From positions 26,900 to 90,899 of the forward strand of contig CAIVPZ010000125.1 in assembly GCA_903907955.1 (NCBI GenBank): 64,000 bases of DNA. The letters run 5' to 3'. The stretch comes from an uncultured Acetobacteraceae bacterium. Its GTDB lineage: Bacteria > Pseudomonadota > Alphaproteobacteria > Acetobacterales > Acetobacteraceae. The notes under the pieces were generated by a model. The model had not been told where the DNA came from. It did not search any database and was given only the letters and a program-made list of their open reading frames with translations. Position 1 is the stretch's first letter. Each line of letters begins with the position of its first letter. Shown one piece after another: positions 43,001 through 51,406 of the stretch. Both the position numbers and the translations under genes were made by a program.

Positions 43001-43121
43001 CCACCTGCGGCAAGGCGGCGACCGGCAGCGCGCGGTAGCCCATCAGGCCGGCGAGCACGACGGCGATGGCCAGCAGAGAAGTGGCGATCGGGCGGGCGAT
43101 GAACGGGGCGGAGATGTTCAA
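40014..43121 (-). CDS. RND-family multidrug efflux transporter (MdtB-like)
   Basis: Inner-membrane pump of 1035 aa and a paralogue of the RND protein at 32227-35322. It starts FIARPIATSLLAIAVVLAGL. The helix 4 motif VVATGFVVDDAIVMIEN carries the proton-relay aspartates. Other HAE-1 features include the ALPQVDFPTILVTTQLPGAN start of the porter domain. It follows the membrane fusion protein gene by 10 bases. In MdtABC pumps two different RND subunits form one heterotrimer, and the pair here could do the same. Confidence 0.93.
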   Translation of the reverse strand: MNISAPFIARPIATSLLAIAVVLAGLMGYRALPVAALPQVDFPTILVTTQLPGANPDTVATLITASLERQFGQIQGLTSMTSTSSEGTSQITLQFSLQRSIDSASEDVQAAINAAGGTLPVTLPYPPVYAKVNPADAPILTLALLSDAVTIDRVSDAADTLLQPKLSQIDGVGRVAVQGNMRPAVRVRVDPARLAAYGLSLEDVRAAVAAANVNGAKGGFDGPRQAFALGANDQLVSPDSYRSLVIAYRTGAPVHLSDIGSVVGGVENDRVAAWYYPPGGAPGQPAVLLDIQRQPGANIVQTVDRLKEALPALQRAMPAAIRTVVVTDRTETIRASVADVQATLALSGVLVVLVIYLFLRSWRATLIPAIALPLSLIGTFGVMSLCGFGLDNLSLMALVVATGFVVDDAIVMIENVVRWLELGEPPLAAASKGAAQIGFTIVSLTASLIAVFIPLLFMTGVVGRLFSEFAVTLSVAVVVSAIVSLTLTPMMCGRLLRPARDEKPWLVARLAESGFNHLLAGYARTLRWSLRHQTLMLALSAATLAGTILLYIIVPKGFLPLQDTGVIVAVTEGEQSISVARMSALQAKAADIVRADPAVAAVASFVGAGAINPTPNTGRLTIALTPRRDRAADAAAIAARLQTRLAAIPGLTVFMQPVQDIQIGTRISRTQFQYTLIDTDRAELATWAPRLLERLRAAPALRDVATDQQDSGFSTFIRIDRDAAMRLGVSMQAVQDTLYDAFGQRQISTIFTQANQYRVVLEADPSWQANPFSLAALRVPGTAGAQVPLAAIASIERVTAPLAITRQAQFPAVTLSFNLAPGAALGEAVAAVAAAGRDIGLPATISGSYAGDAAEFQKSLASEPWLILASLVVIYIVLGVLYESLIHPVTILSTLPSAGIGALLALMAVGSDLSLVALVGLVLLMGIVKKNAIMMVDFAIEAERDRGTAPLAAIEQAALLRFRPIMMTTMAALLGALPLLLGHGTGSELRFPLGVTIVGGLLLSQFLTLYTTPAIYLAFERARVRFLGPRTAAVQ

Positions 43122-43131
43122 GGCGGCGTGG

Positions 43132-44430
43132 TCAGGTGGCGCCGGGGGCGCGGCGGCTGGCCGTTTCGGGCAGCGGCGGCGCGGCGGGCTGTGCTCCGGG
43201 CGGCTGGGCGATCGCCACTCTGGCGCCGTCGGTGAGGCGGGAGGCGCCGTCCACCACCACGCGCTCGCCAGGTTGCAGGCCGGCGGTGACGATGGCGGCG
43301 GACTGGTCCTCGTGGCCGATCTTCACCGCCCGGCGGGCGACGGTCTGGTCGGCGTTGAGCACATACAGATAGGTGCCCTGGGGACCGCGCTGCACCGCGA
43401 CCGGCGGCACTACGGTGGCGTCGTGGCTGGTTGCCACCAGCAGCCGGATGGTGACGAAGGCGCCGGGCCAGAGGGTGAGCCGGTCGTTGGGGAAGCGGGC
43501 GCGCAGGCGGATGGTGCCGGTGGCGGGGTCCACCTGATTGTCGAGCACGGTCAGCGTGCCGCGGTCGAGCGCCGGGTTCTGCGGTGCGGCGTCGGCGTCC
43601 TGCGGCAGGGCCAGCACCTCCGGCGCGCCTTCGGCCATGGCGGCGGCGACGGCGGGCAGGTTCTGCTGCGGCAGGGTGAACTGCACCTGGATCGGCCGCA
43701 GCGTGGTGAGCACGGCGAGGCCGACGGTGTCGCCGGCGTGGACGATGTTGCCGGCATCGACCTGCCGGAAGCCGACCCGTCCGTCGATCGGCGAGGCGAT
43801 GGTGGTGTAGGAAAGCTGGGTGCGGGCGCTGTCGATCTGCGCCTGGTCGGACTGCACCTGCGCTTCCAGCTGGGCCACGGTGGAGCGGGCGGTGTCGTAT
43901 TGCTGGGCCGAGGTGTAGGCGGTGGCGGCCAGCTTGGCGTAGCGGGCGACGTCCAGCCGGGCGTTGGCGAGGGTTGCCTCGTCCTGCTTCTTCTTCGCCA
44001 CCGCCTGGTCGAGCGATGCCTGATAGGCGCGCGGGTCGATGCGGGCCAGCACGTCGCCGGCGTGCACGTCCTGGCCTTCCCGGAAGCGGACTTCGATCAG
44101 CGGGCCATCGACCATCGGCTTGACGGTGACGGTGGCGGAAGCCTGCACGGTGCCGAGGCCTTCCAGGTAGATCGGCACGTCGCGGCGCTCGGCGGCGGCG
44201 ACCAGCACGGGGATTGATTCGGGCAAGGCGGGGTGGCTGGCGGCATCGGCCGGCGCGCCGCGGTGCAGCCACCAATAGCCGCCCCCCACGGCGATGATGA
44301 TGCAGATGATGGCGGCGAGGCCACGCCCGTAACGGGGTCCAGGGGCCGCCGGCCCCTGGTGGGTTCCAAGGGCGAAGCCCTTGGTGGGGTCCGGGGCAAC
44401 GCCCCGGCTACGCGCCCGAAAGACCGTCAC
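43132..44430 (-). CDS. RND efflux periplasmic adaptor (membrane fusion protein, MdtA-like)
   Basis: Links the RND pump to the outer-membrane channel. A cytoplasmic tail of about 36 residues precedes one membrane anchor (LAAIICIIIAVGGGYWWL). HlyD-type lipoyl, hairpin and barrel domains follow (VKPMVDGPLIEVRFREGQDV, ARIDPRAYQASLDQAVAKKK, IASPIDGRVGFRQVDAGNIV). The N-terminal tail is encoded by a variant of the dispersed repeat (44333-44409), so this part is probably not ancestral. The ATG overlaps the outer-membrane factor stop. 432 aa. Confidence 0.93.
   Translation of the reverse strand: MTVFRARSRGVAPDPTKGFALGTHQGPAAPGPRYGRGLAAIICIIIAVGGGYWWLHRGAPADAASHPALPESIPVLVAAAERRDVPIYLEGLGTVQASATVTVKPMVDGPLIEVRFREGQDVHAGDVLARIDPRAYQASLDQAVAKKKQDEATLANARLDVARYAKLAATAYTSAQQYDTARSTVAQLEAQVQSDQAQIDSARTQLSYTTIASPIDGRVGFRQVDAGNIVHAGDTVGLAVLTTLRPIQVQFTLPQQNLPAVAAAMAEGAPEVLALPQDADAAPQNPALDRGTLTVLDNQVDPATGTIRLRARFPNDRLTLWPGAFVTIRLLVATSHDATVVPPVAVQRGPQGTYLYVLNADQTVARRAVKIGHEDQSAAIVTAGLQPGERVVVDGASRLTDGARVAIAQPPGAQPAAPPLPETASRRAPGAT
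44333..44409 (-). repeat. variant three-hairpin dispersed repeat, copy E (inside a coding start)
   Basis: Three consecutive stems: CCGGGGC-GTT-GCCCCGG, AAGGGCTT-CGCCCTT and CAGGGGCC-GGC-GGCCCCTG, with the same ACCC/AACCC spacers as the other copies. It lies inside the first 36 codons of the fusion-protein gene. Confidence 0.7.
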
Positions 44431-45992
44431 AACACCCCCTGAAACAACCGGCTCTCAGGTGGGGCCGTATCGCCGCGAGTCCAACCGCCCCCCAGCGCCT
44501 TGTAGAGGCTCACCAGCGCGGCGAAGCGGGCGGAGCGCACCTGGGCCAGCGTGTCCAGGTCGGTGAACAGGGTGGTCTGCGCCTGCAACGCGGTGACGAT
44601 GTCGCTGATGCCGGCGACCAGCTGGGCGCGGGCGATGTCGGCGGCGCGCTGGGCGGTGGCGACCGCGGCGCGTTGCAGGGTTTCCTGCTCGGTGGCGTAG
44701 CGGTAGGCGGTCAGGGCGTTCTCGACATCGGTGAAGGCCTGCACGATCGCCTTGCGGTAGTCGGCGAGCAGTTCGTCGGCCCGGCCGCGCGACTGCTCGA
44801 CATTGGCGGCCAGGGCGGCGTTGTCGAAGATGGTCTGGGTGGCGCCCAGCGCGGCCTGGGCGAACAGCGAGCCGGGGCCGAACAGCGTGCCGAGGGCGAA
44901 GGCCTGCCAGCCGCCGCTGGCGGTGAGTTCCACCTTGGGGAACATTGCGGCCCGGGCGGCGCGGATATCGGCGCGGGCGGAGGCGAGGCTGGCTTCGGCA
45001 AAGGCCACGTCCGGCCGGCGGGCCAGCAGGTCGGAGGGCAGGCCGGGCGTCACTTCGGGCAGTGACAGCGCATTCAGCGTGCCCGGACGCACGGTGATGG
45101 CTTCCGGCGGCTGGCCGGTGAGGATGCCGAGACCGTTGATCTGCTGTTCCAGCTGGCTGCGCAGGTTGGGAATGGTGGCGCGGATGCCGGCCACCAGCGC
45201 CGCCTGCTGCTCGACATCCAGTTGCGAGGCGGTGCCGGCTTCCATGCGGGCCTGGATGGCGCGCAGGATTTCCTCGGAATCGTGCAGGTTGCGCTGCGCC
45301 ACGTCCAGCCGGTCCTGCCAGGCGAGCGCCTGGAACCAGGTGGTGGCGACGCCGGTAACGGCGGTGAGCGCCACGGTCTGCTGGTCGAAGCGGTTGGCCA
45401 GCGCGGTGGCCAGGGCGGCGTCGCGGGTGGCGCGCACGCGGCCCCACAGGTCGAGTTCGTAGGAGATGCCGGGGGTCAGGCTGTAGGTGCGGGTCTCATA
45501 GTATTTGTTGGACACGGCGCGGCCGGTGGCGCCGATGGGCTGGGAGGCGTGGCCGACCGAGTTGCGGTTCCACTGGTCCTGGCCGGTGGCGGTGATTGCG
45601 GGCAGCAGCGGGGCGCCGGCGCTGACCAGGGCGGCATCGGCCTGGCGGATGCGGGCGGCGGCGGCGAGGATGTCGAAATTGGCGGTGCGGGCCTGGGCGA
45701 TCAGGGTGTTCAACTCGGGCGAGTTGAAGCCGGTCCACCAGTCGGCGGACGGCCAGACCGGGGCGGCGTTGGGGGTGTCGGCACGCCAGGCGGCGGCGAC
45801 GACGCCCTGGGTGTCCGGGCGCGGGTCGGCCGGCCCGAGCGAGCAGGCGGCAAGCGCCGGCAGGGCGGCCAGTGCGGCAAGGAGGGGGCGGGGCAGGGTG
45901 CTTCCTCGGGTATGGTGGCATCGGGGCGGCTGAGGCGGAAGTATATGGCCATTGCGGGAAATTCGCGCACCCTGTCCGTTGTCCGGGGGCAC
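44427..45992 (-). CDS. outer membrane efflux lipoprotein (NodT/OprM-like TolC family)
   Basis: Outer-membrane channel of the tripartite pump. A lipobox LPALAACSLG near residue 48 predicts a lipidated cysteine. Two OEP repeats follow, with NTLIAQARTANFDILAAAAR and ISYELDLWGRVRATRDAALA early, and RRPDVAFAEASLASARADIR and DVENALTAYRYATEQETLQR in the second half. The true start is unclear. The annotated GTG gives an unusually long pre-lipobox region. A CTG at 45899, 5 bases after GAGGAAGCACC, would give a normal 17-residue signal. First gene of the OMF-MFP-RND operon. Confidence 0.9.
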   Translation of the reverse strand: MPPDNGQGARISRNGHILPPQPPRCHHTRGSTLPRPLLAALAALPALAACSLGPADPRPDTQGVVAAAWRADTPNAAPVWPSADWWTGFNSPELNTLIAQARTANFDILAAAARIRQADAALVSAGAPLLPAITATGQDQWNRNSVGHASQPIGATGRAVSNKYYETRTYSLTPGISYELDLWGRVRATRDAALATALANRFDQQTVALTAVTGVATTWFQALAWQDRLDVAQRNLHDSEEILRAIQARMEAGTASQLDVEQQAALVAGIRATIPNLRSQLEQQINGLGILTGQPPEAITVRPGTLNALSLPEVTPGLPSDLLARRPDVAFAEASLASARADIRAARAAMFPKVELTASGGWQAFALGTLFGPGSLFAQAALGATQTIFDNAALAANVEQSRGRADELLADYRKAIVQAFTDVENALTAYRYATEQETLQRAAVATAQRAADIARAQLVAGISDIVTALQAQTTLFTDLDTLAQVRSARFAALVSLYKALGGGWTRGDTAPPESRLFQGVL

Positions 45993-46237
45993 CGGTCAGG
46001 CAGGGCGTTGCCGGCGGGCGGCATTTCGGGATGGCACGCGCAGGGATGATCTTGCGCCCGGCACCATATTGGTGCAGGCATGCGATCGTTGCGAACGGAG
46101 CTGAACCGATGGAACGCAATTGCTGGCAGGTGGCACGCTGCGCAGCGATCGTTTGATCAGGATTTGAAGGCGCCGCAGGCAGTTCATTGTGAGGGGCGAC
46201 ATCGGGACTTCGATGCGCGTTTGCCGGAGTTGTTCAG

Positions 46238-47122
46238 TTGCTGGATGTGGTCTTCCTGATCAGCGAGAAGTACAAAACTTTTGGTTCAAGCATTTTGCGC
46301 GGCGATCAGCTATGCAAGATGTGCAGCGAGTTTTTCCCAGGCGATGATGTTCGATTCCGAGTGGCGTATTCGGCGCAGGGGATTTCCGGGTCTTTCATTG
46401 TATTTTCCAAGATGGCGGCGCTTACCACGGATGCAAGAACATTACAGGAAATCCGGTCAAGAGGAAACAAATTATATGCCGACTATGCGGATGGGATCAT
46501 TCCTTCATCGACAGCGCCGTTAATGGATGGGTTCCTGGCATGTTCCAGGGCGCAGCAGCGGTTTCTGATGTCGAAATATCCGGAAAAGCGGGTGGTGCAT
46601 ATCACGCACCATGTGGACCTGAATATCCCGGATTCCGATATTGACCACCAGGTGTTTCGCTGCGGCTACTTTGGGGATCTGAAAAATGCGCTGTTTCACA
46701 ATCACCTGCGCGACAAGGTTGATTTTGTCAACACTAATGAGACGACTTCCGAATGGATTGAAAAATTCCAATTGTACAGTACCCATTATGTCCTGCGGAG
46801 CCGGCGGCACTCTCTGTGGAACAGGAAGTATTGGGCGGGATTCAAGCCGTTCCTGAAGGGCTTCGTTGCGGCCCGCGTCGGCGCCGTGGTTTTGATTGAA
46901 AAAAGCGACGAGGAGGCCATCAGCTATCTTGGAAACGATTATCCATTTATTTGCGATTCAAGAAATCTGTCGTCGGTGCGGGGCGCCCTGGACGACATGG
47001 AACGAAGCTTTCAATCGGAGCGCTGGTACAGGGCGGTGGATGCGGTGAAATTGCTGAAGGCGCAGATCGCACCGGCGCAGCTCCGGGCGGAACTCGAGGC
47101 GTTGTTCTTCGGCGCATCATGA
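46238..47122 (+). CDS. hypothetical protein, low-GC, possibly glycosyltransferase-like
   Basis: 294-aa protein starting at a TTG (LDVVFLISEKYKTFGSSILR); a GTG at 46247 is another option. The sequence has mixed alpha/beta character, with DGFLACSRAQQRFLMSKYPE, VVHITHHVDLNIPDSDIDHQ and later AARVGAVVLIEKSDEEAISY. This resembles the two-domain layout of GT-B glycosyltransferases, but no motif is decisive. GC is much lower than in its neighbours, pointing to transfer. It faces a glycosyltransferase gene and their ends overlap by 6 bases. The 46050-46237 stretch upstream shows nothing else recognisable. Confidence 0.6.
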   Translation: MLDVVFLISEKYKTFGSSILRGDQLCKMCSEFFPGDDVRFRVAYSAQGISGSFIVFSKMAALTTDARTLQEIRSRGNKLYADYADGIIPSSTAPLMDGFLACSRAQQRFLMSKYPEKRVVHITHHVDLNIPDSDIDHQVFRCGYFGDLKNALFHNHLRDKVDFVNTNETTSEWIEKFQLYSTHYVLRSRRHSLWNRKYWAGFKPFLKGFVAARVGAVVLIEKSDEEAISYLGNDYPFICDSRNLSSVRGALDDMERSFQSERWYRAVDAVKLLKAQIAPAQLRAELEALFFGAS

Positions 47123-48286
47123 TGGTGACGCTGCGCAGTCGGCGTCGGTCGCCGCTGGTCGCGCCGGGCCGTGCGCCGCTTCGTCCCAGCAGGCGGCGTA
47201 GCGTTCGGCAATGGCGGTGAGCGCGTAGCGGTCGGCGATGCGGGCGCGGTCGGCCTGCCCGATCGCCTGCCGCTCCGACGCCGGCAGCCGCAGCAGGGCG
47301 ATCGCCGGGGCGGCCAGCGCGGCGGCATTGCCTGGTGCCACGACACGGCTGGGATCACCAATGATGTCGGACGCTTCGCCAACATCGGTGGCGATGGCGG
47401 GAACGCCGCACGCCATCGCCTCGCCGATCACGTTGGCAAATCCCTCGGTGTGCGCCGACGACGACAAGGCGATATCGAAGCCCGCGGTCAGGTCGGCGAC
47501 GTCGCGCCGTTCGCCGAGCAGGTGCACGTGCGCGCCCAGCCCGTGCGCCGCGATCAGGGCGCGCAGTTCGGGGGCCTCGGCCGTCATCCCGTGGCCGACG
47601 CAGACAAGCTGCGCGGCCGGCAGGGCGGCCAGGATGCGCGCGAAGGCCGCGAACAGCGTCGCGTGGTCCTTCATCGCCGCGTTGCGCGCGACCCGGCCGA
47701 CGACGAGTGCCTCCGCCGGCAGGCCGAGCGCGGCGCGAAGGGCAATGCCGGCCGCCGCAGACGGGCGGAATCGCGCCAGGTCGAAGCCGTTCGGGATCAA
47801 CAGGCGCTTGCTGGCCGGATAGCCGCAGCGCTCGTGCTGCCGGGCGGCCAGCGCGGAATTGTAGATCACCCGTCCGGCCCTGCCGGACAGCGGCACGCAG
47901 GCGAGGATAACGGCGGCGGTCAGTGGCTTGTTGTCACCGAGACGGTTGAGCGTCTGGCGCACGTTCCAGACCACCGGCCGCCCGCCAGCGGCGAGCGCGG
48001 CGGCGAGATTGGCGTGGTACATCCAGCCTTGCACGACATCGGGGGCCACGTCGGCGATGATGCGCCCCAGGCGACGCAGCGTGCGGACAACCTGCACGGA
48101 GCGGGACAGCTCGAAATCGATCACGCGGGCGCCGGCCGCCGCCGCGGCGGCCCGCATGGCGCCCCCTGACGTCAGCGCAACCACAACGTGCTCGAAACGT
48201 GGTGCCGGCAGTGCGCGGACCACGTTGACGAGCATGTTTTCGGCGCCGCCCGACCCGAGGCCGGTGATGACGTGCAGAATACGCAT
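47117..48286 (-). CDS. family 4 glycosyltransferase
   Basis: GT-B fold sugar transferase of 389 aa, probably cytoplasmic, acting in polysaccharide or lipid glycosylation. It starts MRILHVITGLGSGGAENMLV, typical of group 1 transferases. The donor-binding region contains VGRVARNAAMKDHATLFAAF and the E-x7-E-type SAHTEGFANVIGEAMACGVP. The ATG at 48286 places the conserved start at residue 1. It converges with the low-GC gene. The donor and acceptor are unknown. Confidence 0.88.
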   Translation of the reverse strand: MRILHVITGLGSGGAENMLVNVVRALPAPRFEHVVVALTSGGAMRAAAAAAGARVIDFELSRSVQVVRTLRRLGRIIADVAPDVVQGWMYHANLAAALAAGGRPVVWNVRQTLNRLGDNKPLTAAVILACVPLSGRAGRVIYNSALAARQHERCGYPASKRLLIPNGFDLARFRPSAAAGIALRAALGLPAEALVVGRVARNAAMKDHATLFAAFARILAALPAAQLVCVGHGMTAEAPELRALIAAHGLGAHVHLLGERRDVADLTAGFDIALSSSAHTEGFANVIGEAMACGVPAIATDVGEASDIIGDPSRVVAPGNAAALAAPAIALLRLPASERQAIGQADRARIADRYALTAIAERYAACWDEAAHGPARPAATDADCAASPS

Positions 48287-48447
48287 ATGCTGGTATCCAA
48301 TGGTGCCGGCAACCTCCGAACAAGATGCGCCCGGCGGGCCGGCAGGCTCCTGATAACCGGCAGGTCGGGGCTTCACAAGCGTGCGGCCGGGCAGGCGGGA
48401 TTGTCCCTGTTGCCCGGCTTCCAGCGACGAATTTCCGCCCTTGCCTT

Positions 48448-49350
48448 TCACGTGGCGGCTGACGCGCCCGCATCGGTGGCCAGAATACGCTCGGCCAGCT
48501 TGAGATGGGGGCGGTCGATCATCTTGCCGTCGAGGGCGAAGACGCCGGCGCCGGGGTTGGCGGCAAAGCCTGCGCGCACCCGGCGCGCCCAGGCGATGCG
48601 CTCGGGCGAGGGGCTGAAGGCGGCGTTCACCGGGGCGATCTGGTCGGGGTGGATGCAGAGCTTGCCGGCGAATCCGTCGGCGGCGGCCTCGCCGGCCTCG
48701 CGCGCCAGGCCGGCCGGGTCGCGCGGGTCGGGCCAGGGGGTGTCGATCGCCGGCAGGCCGGCGGCGGCGGCCATCAGCAGCACCGCCGCGCGGGCCAGCG
48801 CGACCGGCGGCGGATAGCTGCCGTCCGCCCGCCGCGGGTCGATGCCGAGATCGGCGGAGAGGTCTTCGGCGCCGAAGCAGAAGCCGCGCACCCGGCGCGC
48901 GGCCTGCGGGCAGGTGCCGAGGGCGAGCACGGAGGCGGCGGTTTCCGTGATGATCGGCAGCACGCCGATCGACCCCGGTTCGATTCCGGCGGCGGCTTCC
49001 AGCGCCTCCAGATGGTGGTCGAGCGCCAGCAGGTCGGCGGCGCCGGCGCATTTCGGCAGCATCACCGCCGCCGGCCGGCCGGGCACCACGGCGGCGAGGT
49101 CGAACAGGTAGAACGGGGTGCCGCGCGGGTTGACCCGCACCACCACGCCGGGGCGCGCGAGGCCGGGCAGCATGGCGGCGACCATGGCCCGGGCGGCATC
49201 CTTGCCGCCAGGGGCGACCGAATCCTCCAGGTCGAGAATCACCGCGTCCGCGGCCGAGGCGAGTGCCTTGGCCGCTTTTTTTTCCGAGTCGCCGGGCGCG
49301 AACAGCGGGCTGCGCAGGCGCATGGGTCCGGCTTCGCCGGGGGCGCGCAT
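48448..49350 (-). CDS. CitE-like HpcH/HpaI aldolase, CoA-ester lyase
   Basis: 300-aa lyase of the citrate lyase beta / malyl-CoA / citramalyl-CoA lyase family. It starts LRSPLFAPGDSEKKAAKALA, then AVILDLEDSVAPGGKDAARA with the conserved acidic metal ligands. Also present are VRVNPRGTPFYLFDL, GVLPIITETAASVLALGTC and GAEDLSADLG. The C-terminal GKLCIHPDQIAPVN is a family signature. The ATG overlaps the MaoC-gene stop (TGATG). Substrate probably a 3-hydroxyacyl-CoA such as malyl- or citramalyl-CoA. Confidence 0.88.
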   Translation of the reverse strand: MRAPGEAGPMRLRSPLFAPGDSEKKAAKALASAADAVILDLEDSVAPGGKDAARAMVAAMLPGLARPGVVVRVNPRGTPFYLFDLAAVVPGRPAAVMLPKCAGAADLLALDHHLEALEAAAGIEPGSIGVLPIITETAASVLALGTCPQAARRVRGFCFGAEDLSADLGIDPRRADGSYPPPVALARAAVLLMAAAAGLPAIDTPWPDPRDPAGLAREAGEAAADGFAGKLCIHPDQIAPVNAAFSPSPERIAWARRVRAGFAANPGAGVFALDGKMIDRPHLKLAERILATDAGASAAT

Positions 49351-49811
49351 CACGCCGTCTCCACCGGCCGGCGGCGCATCAGCGCCTGGCGGTCGCAGCG
49401 CGCCACCAGCGCGCCGGCCTGGTTGAACGCATCGTGGCGGAAGGTGACGATGCCGGCATCGGGGCGCGAGCGGCTTTCGCGCGCGGCGACCACGGTGGTG
49501 CGCACATGGATGGTGTCGCCGGCGAATACCGGGGCCGGGAAGACGGTATCGGTCATGCCCAGATTGGCCACCGTGGTGCCCTGGGTGAGGTTGTGCACGC
49601 TCATGCCGATCATCAGGCCGAGGGTGAACAGCGAGTTCACCAGCGGCCGGCCGAACTCGGTGCCGGCGGCGAATTCGGCGTCGAGATGCAGCCGCTGCAC
49701 GTTCATCGTCATGCTGCAGAACAGCACATTGTCGGCCTCGGTGACCGTGCGGGTCCATTCCGCGTCGATGACGCGGCCGACCGGAAGCTCTTCAAACCAC
49801 AGACCTGGCAT
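49350..49811 (-). CDS. MaoC-like enoyl-CoA hydratase
   Basis: Hot-dog-fold hydratase of 153 aa. It has a start [20 protein letters not shown], the segment [20 protein letters not shown], and the [20 protein letters not shown] helix. The second half carries [20 protein letters not shown]. Paired with the CitE-like gene, it could form a hydratase-lyase couple as in itaconyl-/citramalyl-CoA or mesaconyl-/methylmalyl-CoA metabolism. That pairing is inference from adjacency. It is divergent from the ABC transporter operon with a 99-bp gap. Confidence 0.85.
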   Translation of the reverse strand: MPGLWFEELPVGRVIDAEWTRTVTEADNVLFCSMTMNVQRLHLDAEFAAGTEFGRPLVNSLFTLGLMIGMSVHNLTQGTTVANLGMTDTVFPAPVFAGDTIHVRTTVVAARESRSRPDAGIVTFRHDAFNQAGALVARCDRQALMRRRPVETA

Positions 49812-49910
49812 CGCTGGTTCCTTCTTCACACCGTCCGGCATGAAACAATCTTGCGCTCGGCCGCACCATATGCAAATCAGGGTTGCTGACAACGAGGGAG
49901 GCGTCCGGGG

Positions 49911-50655
49911 GTGAGCAACACCATGCTGGAAACGGTGGGGCTGACCAAGGAATTCCGCGGCTTTGCCGCGGTCACCGATGTTGACTTGCGGGTGCGCGCG
50001 GGAACCATCCACGCGCTGATCGGTCCGAACGGCGCCGGCAAGACCACCTGTTTCAACCTGCTGACGAAATTCCTCCAGCCCACGCGGGGCAGAATCCGCT
50101 TCAAGGGGCGCGACATCACCGGCTGCAATCCGGCCGAGGTGGCGCGGCTCGGCCTGGTGCGCAGTTTCCAGATCTCGGCGGTGTTCGCCAATCTGAGCGC
50201 GCTGGAGAACGTTCGGCTGGCGTTGCAACGGGCGCGCGGCGGCAGCTTCGATTTCTGGCGCAGCGAGGACGTACTGCATGTGTATGACGGGCAGGCCCGC
50301 GCGCTGCTGGAGGATGTCGGCCTGGGCGGGTTTGCCGACACGCCGGCGGTAAACCTTTCCTACGGGCGCAAGCGGGCGCTGGAAATCGCCACCACGCTGG
50401 CGCTGGACCCGCAGATGATGCTGCTCGACGAACCGACCGCCGGCATGACCCATGAGGACGTGGATCGGGTGGTGGCGCTGATCCGCCGGGTGCGGCAGGG
50501 CCGCACGATCCTGATGGTGGAGCACAACCTGTCCGTGGTGGAGGGGCTGTGCGACACCATTACGGTGCTGACCCGTGGGCGGGTGCTGGCCGAGGGTGAT
50601 TACGCTACCGTTTCGGCCAATCCCGAGGTGGTGGCCGCCTATCTGGGCCGCGCCG

Positions 50656-50663
<8 letters not shown>
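49911..50663 (+). CDS. branched-chain-amino-acid-type ABC transporter ATPase (LivG-like)
   Basis: One of two cytoplasmic ATPases of a HAAT-type importer, 250 aa. Walker A is GPNGAGKTT near residues 41-49. [20 protein letters not shown] is LivG-like, a degenerate signature [13 protein letters not shown] follows, and Walker B is [11 protein letters not shown]. The GTG start has GGGAGGCG 10 or so bases upstream. It overlaps livF by 8 bases. First gene of the livG-livF-livJ-livH-livM order. Confidence 0.93.
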
Positions 50664-51348
<685 letters not shown>

Positions 51349-51406
51349 CCCTACTGCGACTGCAACCGACACCGGCCCGAAGGCCGGGGAACAGGGAGAA
51401 CGACCG

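Noticed and set aside
39780..43235. 1151-codon plus-strand open frame opposite the RND gene
   Set aside because: Glycine/His-rich shadow of a clear RND transporter.
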